NCBI GenBank assembly: GCA_900554625.1
Contig: USHP01000040.1
Coordinates: 1 to 10,372 of the forward strand
DNA: 10,372 nucleotides
Source of the DNA: an uncultured Eubacteriales bacterium
GTDB lineage: Bacteria > Bacillota > Clostridia > Oscillospirales > Oscillospiraceae
Direction of reading: 5' to 3'
Positions 6,755-10,372 of the stretch are shown here, piece after piece. Numbering within the stretch: the stretch's first letter is position 1; each line of letters starts with the position of its first letter. The notes below the pieces were generated by a model that made no database searches, had not been told where the DNA came from, and saw only the letters and a list, made by a program, of their open reading frames with translations. Both the position numbers and the translations under genes were made by a program.

Positions 6755-8830
6755 TTAAGAAAACAGCATCTCGTAATTCTCCGCCGGGTATGCAACCCAT
6801 TGAGGGGCCGGTTTGCTGCTTTGCGCATCCCAAAGTGCGTCAAATTCTTCCCTGGTAATTTTAGAACCATTTTGCATACAGCGCACCTGACCATCTCTTT
6901 CTTCCGACCAAAATTGGTAGCTATACTTCGTCTGTCCCTGGGCAAAATCGATTGTTGCCGTTCCACTGTTAGATGCGCTATTTGACCAAACAAATGTACC
7001 ATCCGCCTTAATCTCATACATCTGTCGATAGGAAAACTCATATCCTCGAATACTGCCATCCTCTTCCCGATGAAGTACCAGCACACCATAGTCACTGGCT
7101 CCCGTGTAAATCCGGAGAATAACTTCCGGAATATGATCTTGCTCCAAATCCACAATGCAGAACTCCGGAATGGTGACAGCTACCTGGCTTCTTTCAGAAA
7201 AATACTGGCAATAATCAGAAATTGACATGATTGTTCCCTGAGAATCCGTAAAAGCAGAATTTCCTGACAATATGTGAGAAAGAAGTGCAGCGTTCTCTTG
7301 AGCAGTGTTGGATTGATTATTCAGTCCATAGTCGGAGACTTTCCACTGCCCGTTCTCCCAAACCAGGGTAATACTCAGATATTTCAAATTCTCCGAATCC
7401 CGAAGTTCAACAATTGCAGACACTTCACCATTTTGCGCCATGTTGGAAACAATGTTGTCCATTCCTTTCAGCGTGTAGGATTCTAGGCCATCCGGATCCT
7501 CATATCCCAAAACATCTTGCGAAAAATTCACAGCTAAGTTAGCAGACAAATATTGTGCCATCCAACTGGTATCATTCTGCAAATAAGCTTCTGTGAATTG
7601 GTTTGCAACGGTTTCCGGGTCAGCCAATGCATTCTCATTGGTTTGGGGCAAAGCAGCTGTTCCTTCCAGGTAGCGCAGAAGGGTATCTGCCCGTTCCTGC
7701 GCCATCGTTGCTGCGGCATCATTGACTACCAAACCGGTCATCGAACCGCCATCCAATTCCGCAGCTTTTTGTTCCATCAATACTTTCTTTTCTGCACTCC
7801 AGTTCATTTGCTCCGCAAAAATTGCCTGCAGCGTTTCCTGATCTTGTGTCTGCTCCAAAGCTGTCCAGAGCTTCTCCAGGGTTTCCAGCCACAGGGTATG
7901 CCGCTGTCCGGCAAGTGTATTCATATCGCTCTGGGTAAGGCTTCCGTCGGTCATGAGGGTATTTGTTATCTGTTCACTTTCTCCTTTGGCCTTTTCAACT
8001 TCCTGGCGGGCTGCTTCCACAATGGCATTCTGATCCCCAATACCATTGGCTTTGGGTTCAAAGGTTGTCAGAATACGCTGGAAGTGCATGCCATGGCCTT
8101 CTGCAGCTTCCAGAAAATACCGGATGATGATGTGGTAGGTGCCCTGTTCTCCATTTTTTCGGAAGTAGTGATATTCTATGGGCGAATCCCATGCAGTTCC
8201 GTTCTGAGCCGAGAAGTAAGTCCAGGAATCTTCCCTACCCTGCAAAATATAGGAAACTGTTTCCCAGTTTCCGACCATCTGGTCACGGGTTTCTTGCGCC
8301 AATTCCATAGGCTGCCGGTTTGGCAGTTCCCGTATCTCCATTTCGCATGCCGGTGTCACTTCCTGAATGGGGCGCAGATAATAAACGCCATTTTCCTGGG
8401 TCATCTGGTAGGTAGATTCAAACTCCATTGTGAAACCTGGTTCCGTCTGCGTTTCTTGCGTTGTTTCTCCTGTTGTCTCTTCCGTGGGGTCGGCATACTG
8501 GTTCTGCTCCTGGGTCTTTTCCAGGAAGGTAGAGAAGTACTCGATCCATTGGGTAAAGTATCCTCTTCCTGCCAACGTTGCCAGAAGCAAAGCTACAGCC
8601 GCTGAAAGAATCAGAAATTTCTTGAATCCTTTCTTCTTCCGTTTTTCATTCTTTCTTGCCTGGTAGGGATATTGTTCTTCCGTTGGCACCAAGGTCAGCG
8701 GCTGCTGGTCTTTCTCTTTTAACCCCTTTTCCGCTTTCGGTTGCTTGGAGGACTGTCCCCCATTTTTTGCTTCCAAAATATACGAGTCTCGAATGGAGCC
8801 AAACACTTCCAGAAAATCCATGGTTGTCAT
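6755..8830 (-). CDS. Large anti-sigma-like membrane protein with LprI-like ectodomain region, partner of ECF sigma factor 2
   Basis: A 691-residue single-pass protein. Residues 6-20 (FLEVFGSIRDSYILEA) resemble the N-terminal helix of the other anti-sigma-like protein. A basic cytoplasmic stretch (59-71) leads into one membrane segment (about 72-88). Outside are a Thr/Glu linker (116-131), an unknown domain (about 133-260), and a helical domain (about 314-388) with the spacing of the lysozyme-inhibitor LprI/DUF1311 family: EKLWTALEQ, W344, GGS at 361-363 and QERADTLLRYL. Next comes an NTF2-like section ending WENGQWKVSDYGL (about 404-500). Last is a domain (about 530-691) with DLEQDHIPEVIL at 561, similar to DxDxDG-type repeats but lacking part of the set. 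The start is ATG at 8830, overlapping the sigma stop as TGATG with GGAGGG six bases upstream; a TTG one codon earlier is less likely. A sensor that restrains sigma 2 is inferred from context. Confidence 0.72.
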   Translation of the reverse strand: MTTMDFLEVFGSIRDSYILEAKNGGQSSKQPKAEKGLKEKDQQPLTLVPTEEQYPYQARKNEKRKKKGFKKFLILSAAVALLLATLAGRGYFTQWIEYFSTFLEKTQEQNQYADPTEETTGETTQETQTEPGFTMEFESTYQMTQENGVYYLRPIQEVTPACEMEIRELPNRQPMELAQETRDQMVGNWETVSYILQGREDSWTYFSAQNGTAWDSPIEYHYFRKNGEQGTYHIIIRYFLEAAEGHGMHFQRILTTFEPKANGIGDQNAIVEAARQEVEKAKGESEQITNTLMTDGSLTQSDMNTLAGQRHTLWLETLEKLWTALEQTQDQETLQAIFAEQMNWSAEKKVLMEQKAAELDGGSMTGLVVNDAAATMAQERADTLLRYLEGTAALPQTNENALADPETVANQFTEAYLQNDTSWMAQYLSANLAVNFSQDVLGYEDPDGLESYTLKGMDNIVSNMAQNGEVSAIVELRDSENLKYLSITLVWENGQWKVSDYGLNNQSNTAQENAALLSHILSGNSAFTDSQGTIMSISDYCQYFSERSQVAVTIPEFCIVDLEQDHIPEVILRIYTGASDYGVLVLHREEDGSIRGYEFSYRQMYEIKADGTFVWSNSASNSGTATIDFAQGQTKYSYQFWSEERDGQVRCMQNGSKITREEFDALWDAQSSKPAPQWVAYPAENYEMLFS

Positions 8831-9384
8831 CAATATCCCTCCTTTTGCAGGTACTTGTTCAGCTTGCCTCTGGTACGGTGGAGCATGGACACAACTTTGC
8901 TTTGGGAAAATCCGAATTGCTCCGCAATTTCCTGAGAACTATCCAGATACCAGTACCGGCACACAAATACTTTCCGTTCCGTTTCCGACAGGCTGCCCAG
9001 AAAGTGATTGATGCTTCGCAGCAGTTCTTTTCTGGCGTACGCATCTTCTGTGCTTTCCGTACTGGAAATACACTCTTCCAGTTCCTCCAGTGCCAGGGGA
9101 ACCTCCCCGCCCCCTCTTTTCTGGGTCATGCGGGCTTTCCATCGGTCCAGAGAAATATGGCGGGTGATCTTCCCCAGAAACGTTGCCAGTACCGAAGGGC
9201 ACCGGGGCGGTATATTATTCCAGGCAGCCAGATATGTATCATTTACACTTTCTTCGGAGTCCTCCCGATTGGTCAAAATATGATAGGCGATTTTGTAGCA
9301 GTAATGACCGTACTTTGCCGAGGTCTCCGTGATGGCTTGCTGGGAGCGTTCAAAGTACAGGTCAATAATTGCGCTGTCTTCCAT
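8830..9384 (-). CDS. ECF-type RNA polymerase sigma factor 2
   Basis: A 184-residue ECF sigma factor, a paralogue of sigma 1. Region 2 carries YFERSQQAITETSAKYG and DSEESVNDTYLAAWNNIPP. Region 4 carries ETERKVFVCRYWYLDSSQEI, a helix-turn-helix around SSQEIAEQFGFSQSKVVSML, and RGKLNKYLQKEG at the end. The start chosen is ATG at 9384, preceded by GAGGA at a suitable distance and giving the expected length; the frame extends to 9414 without a ribosome site. The stop overlaps the anti-sigma-like start by one base (TGATG), so the two are translated together. Compared with sigma 1 the region 2 blocks are much alike while the region 4 recognition helix differs (SQSKVVSMLHR against KPHNASVRLFR), so -35 preference probably differs. 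Confidence 0.95.
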   Translation of the reverse strand: MEDSAIIDLYFERSQQAITETSAKYGHYCYKIAYHILTNREDSEESVNDTYLAAWNNIPPRCPSVLATFLGKITRHISLDRWKARMTQKRGGGEVPLALEELEECISSTESTEDAYARKELLRSINHFLGSLSETERKVFVCRYWYLDSSQEIAEQFGFSQSKVVSMLHRTRGKLNKYLQKEGY

Positions 9385-9411
9385 GATGCAGTCCTCTCTT
9401 TCTATTGCCTT

Positions 9412-9466
9412 CACCTATCTACTAGAGAAAAAATGAAAACCGTTGCAGAAATTCAAATAAATTTTG
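9412..9466 (-). promoter_or_regulatory. Probable ECF-dependent promoter of the sigma 2 operon
   Basis: On the minus strand this 55-base block begins CAAAATTT, has TGCAAC 19 bases in, and ends AGTAGATAGGTG. It is the same length and element order as the block before sigma 1. TGCAAC would be the -35, and CTAGTAGAT, 16 bases on, the -10 region. The sigma 2 start codon is 27 bases past the block. The UP-like AT stretch begins directly after the terminator of the upstream gene. Confidence 0.58.
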
Positions 9467-9503
9467 CAAAAAGGCCGGACAAGGGTTTGCCTTGCCCGGC
9501 CTT
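9466..9503 (-). terminator. Terminator of the three-segment membrane protein gene
   Basis: Arms at 9471-9484 and 9490-9503 form a 14-pair stem with a five-base loop. The one non-identical position is a G-U wobble in the minus-strand RNA but an A-C mismatch in the plus-strand RNA, so the structure favours the minus strand. TTTTTGC (9472-9466) supplies the U tract on that strand. It lies 27 bases after the gene's stop codon. Confidence 0.85.
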
Positions 9504-9529
9504 CGTTCCGCCCAAAACTGGAGTTTGGG

Positions 9530-10294
9530 TCATTGCAGACCCATGATAAAAACTGCCAGCGCCAAAATCGGCAGAATCGCCCAGGAAACATATCTGCCAG
9601 CAATCTCCAAGTCAGAAGGTTCCACCCGATCTGCGTCCTGAACCCGAAAGAACAGCCAAAGGTAAAACAGTTCATCCGCAAACAAAACAGAAATCACGGT
9701 AAGCCCGCTGATAAACACACCGTATAACCATCCAGCCCATTCCCCTTTATGCGTCAACGTCGGGCCAGCCATCAGATCCAGAATATCCACGGCAGATGGC
9801 TCCATGGGGTCAACTTTCTTCCCATTTTCATAAACTTCCGTTCCGTTTCCTGCCACCACCGTAACTCGTATATCGGCTGAACTTCCGTCTTCATAAAACA
9901 CCAACCGTCTTTCCCCGTAATTCCGGATGCCGCCGCGGAAGAAAATCTCCTGCCCACAGCGCAGCTCGACTCCGGTCATATTCTGGGCCATTGAATTATC
10001 CTCAGGTATCGCTGTAGGGTCTTCTGTTGCTGTATAGGGTCCATAGGTCTGATCTGCGTACTGGAAGGTTACGGTCTTATCGGCGGATACCGTAAATCTG
10101 GCAGGCTTTCCTCGTACCTTTCCGGAATACACCATGCTGTCGTTTTCCTGAGAAGGAACAAGGATGGCACCCTTGTAGGCAAAGCCAACACGGGAGATTG
10201 TCATAGGATATACTGCTGTAAAGATCAGCACAATAATTACTGACAAGATCAAAACGCCCTTTTTAAAGCGGTTTAATTCTTTGATTCTTTCCAT
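9530..10294 (-). CDS. Membrane protein of unknown function, three predicted membrane segments
   Basis: A 254-residue protein I do not recognise. The N-terminus is basic (MERIKELNRFKKG), then comes a membrane segment at about 13-30. A roughly 155-residue extracytoplasmic section is beta-rich and begins with a region like a small strand-turn repeat (YSGKVRGKPARFTVSADKTV, FQYADQTYGPYTA). Two further membrane segments lie near 187-205 and 235-252, separated by a short charged loop (RVQDADRVEPSDLEIAG). The start at 10294 has GAGGGG upstream at proper spacing; an in-frame ATG at 10312 lies within the inverted repeat and before that ribosome site. It has its own terminator, and sigma 2 follows with its own promoter, so it is probably a separate unit. 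A role linked to the neighbouring ECF module is possible but only from position. Confidence 0.78.
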   Translation of the reverse strand: MERIKELNRFKKGVLILSVIIVLIFTAVYPMTISRVGFAYKGAILVPSQENDSMVYSGKVRGKPARFTVSADKTVTFQYADQTYGPYTATEDPTAIPEDNSMAQNMTGVELRCGQEIFFRGGIRNYGERRLVFYEDGSSADIRVTVVAGNGTEVYENGKKVDPMEPSAVDILDLMAGPTLTHKGEWAGWLYGVFISGLTVISVLFADELFYLWLFFRVQDADRVEPSDLEIAGRYVSWAILPILALAVFIMGLQ

Positions 10295-10306
10295 ATTCGT
10301 CCCCTC

Positions 10307-10361
10307 TCCCATATTTTGAACGTGTTAGTTAAACAACCTGGACTCCGTCCGAAATATGGGA
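10307..10361. repeat. Inverted repeat upstream of the membrane protein gene
   Basis: A perfect 10-base inverted repeat, TCCCATATTT (10307-10316) and AAATATGGGA (10352-10361), is separated by 35 bases. One arm abuts the GAGGGG ribosome site of the gene starting at 10294. It could be a two-site operator or, if transcribed, a long-loop hairpin near the ribosome site. No convincing promoter was found between the arms: TTGTTT and TATGGG are 17 bases apart but match poorly. Confidence 0.5.
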
Positions 10362-10372
10362 CAATTTACCCA

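Noticed and set aside
7553..8605. Open frame of 350 codons on the plus strand.
   Set aside because: It lies wholly opposite the anti-sigma-like gene, is Cys/Phe rich without pattern, and has no promoter or ribosome site.
8656..9546. Open frame of 296 codons on the plus strand.
   Set aside because: It runs antisense through sigma factor 2 and its promoter block; no domain or start signal is visible.

Overview
The window looks like the chromosome of a Gram-positive Clostridia member, probably a gut Oscillospiraceae/Ruminococcaceae-type bacterium. The evidence is roughly balanced base composition, strong AGGAGG-type ribosome binding sites, a BlaI/BlaR1-type M56 system, a DUF2500 protein, a DarA/PstA-type cyclic-di-AMP receptor and ECF sigma/anti-sigma pairs of a kind common in that group. 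This placement is inferred from gene content and style; no marker gene is present.

Left part, plus strand (1-3983): the C-terminal end of a right-handed parallel beta-helix protein is followed after 22 bases by a BlaI/MecI-type repressor. Three bases later comes a 911-residue BlaR1-like membrane metalloprotease, then a 55-residue small ORF and a hairpin terminator. The protease keeps its HExxH zinc site but has no penicillin-binding sensor. Its outer part is instead two copies of an about 300-residue unit, each an Ig-like domain plus an alpha/beta domain. A separate DUF2500 gene (4100-4489) follows and ends at a bidirectional terminator.

Right part, minus strand (10294 down to 4542), in transcription order: a three-segment membrane protein of unknown function; ECF sigma factor 2 and its large anti-sigma-like partner; the DarA/PstA-type receptor with its own sigma-A-like promoter; and ECF sigma factor 1 with its anti-sigma-like partner. 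In both pairs the sigma stop codon overlaps the partner's start codon. The two sigma genes are paralogues. Each is preceded by a 55-base region in which the same elements occur at the same spacing, as expected of related, probably autoregulated ECF promoters.

Taken together, three membrane-spanning sensing systems (one proteolytic repressor system and two ECF systems) and a c-di-AMP receptor lie within 10 kb, which suggests a cell-envelope sensing neighbourhood. The most interesting inference is that the larger anti-sigma-like protein carries an extracytoplasmic region resembling the lysozyme-inhibitor LprI (DUF1311) family. This recalls lysozyme sensing by RsiV in Bacillus, but is not proven here. 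The longest gap between genes is about 145 bases, and no tRNA, rRNA, CRISPR array or insertion sequence was seen.
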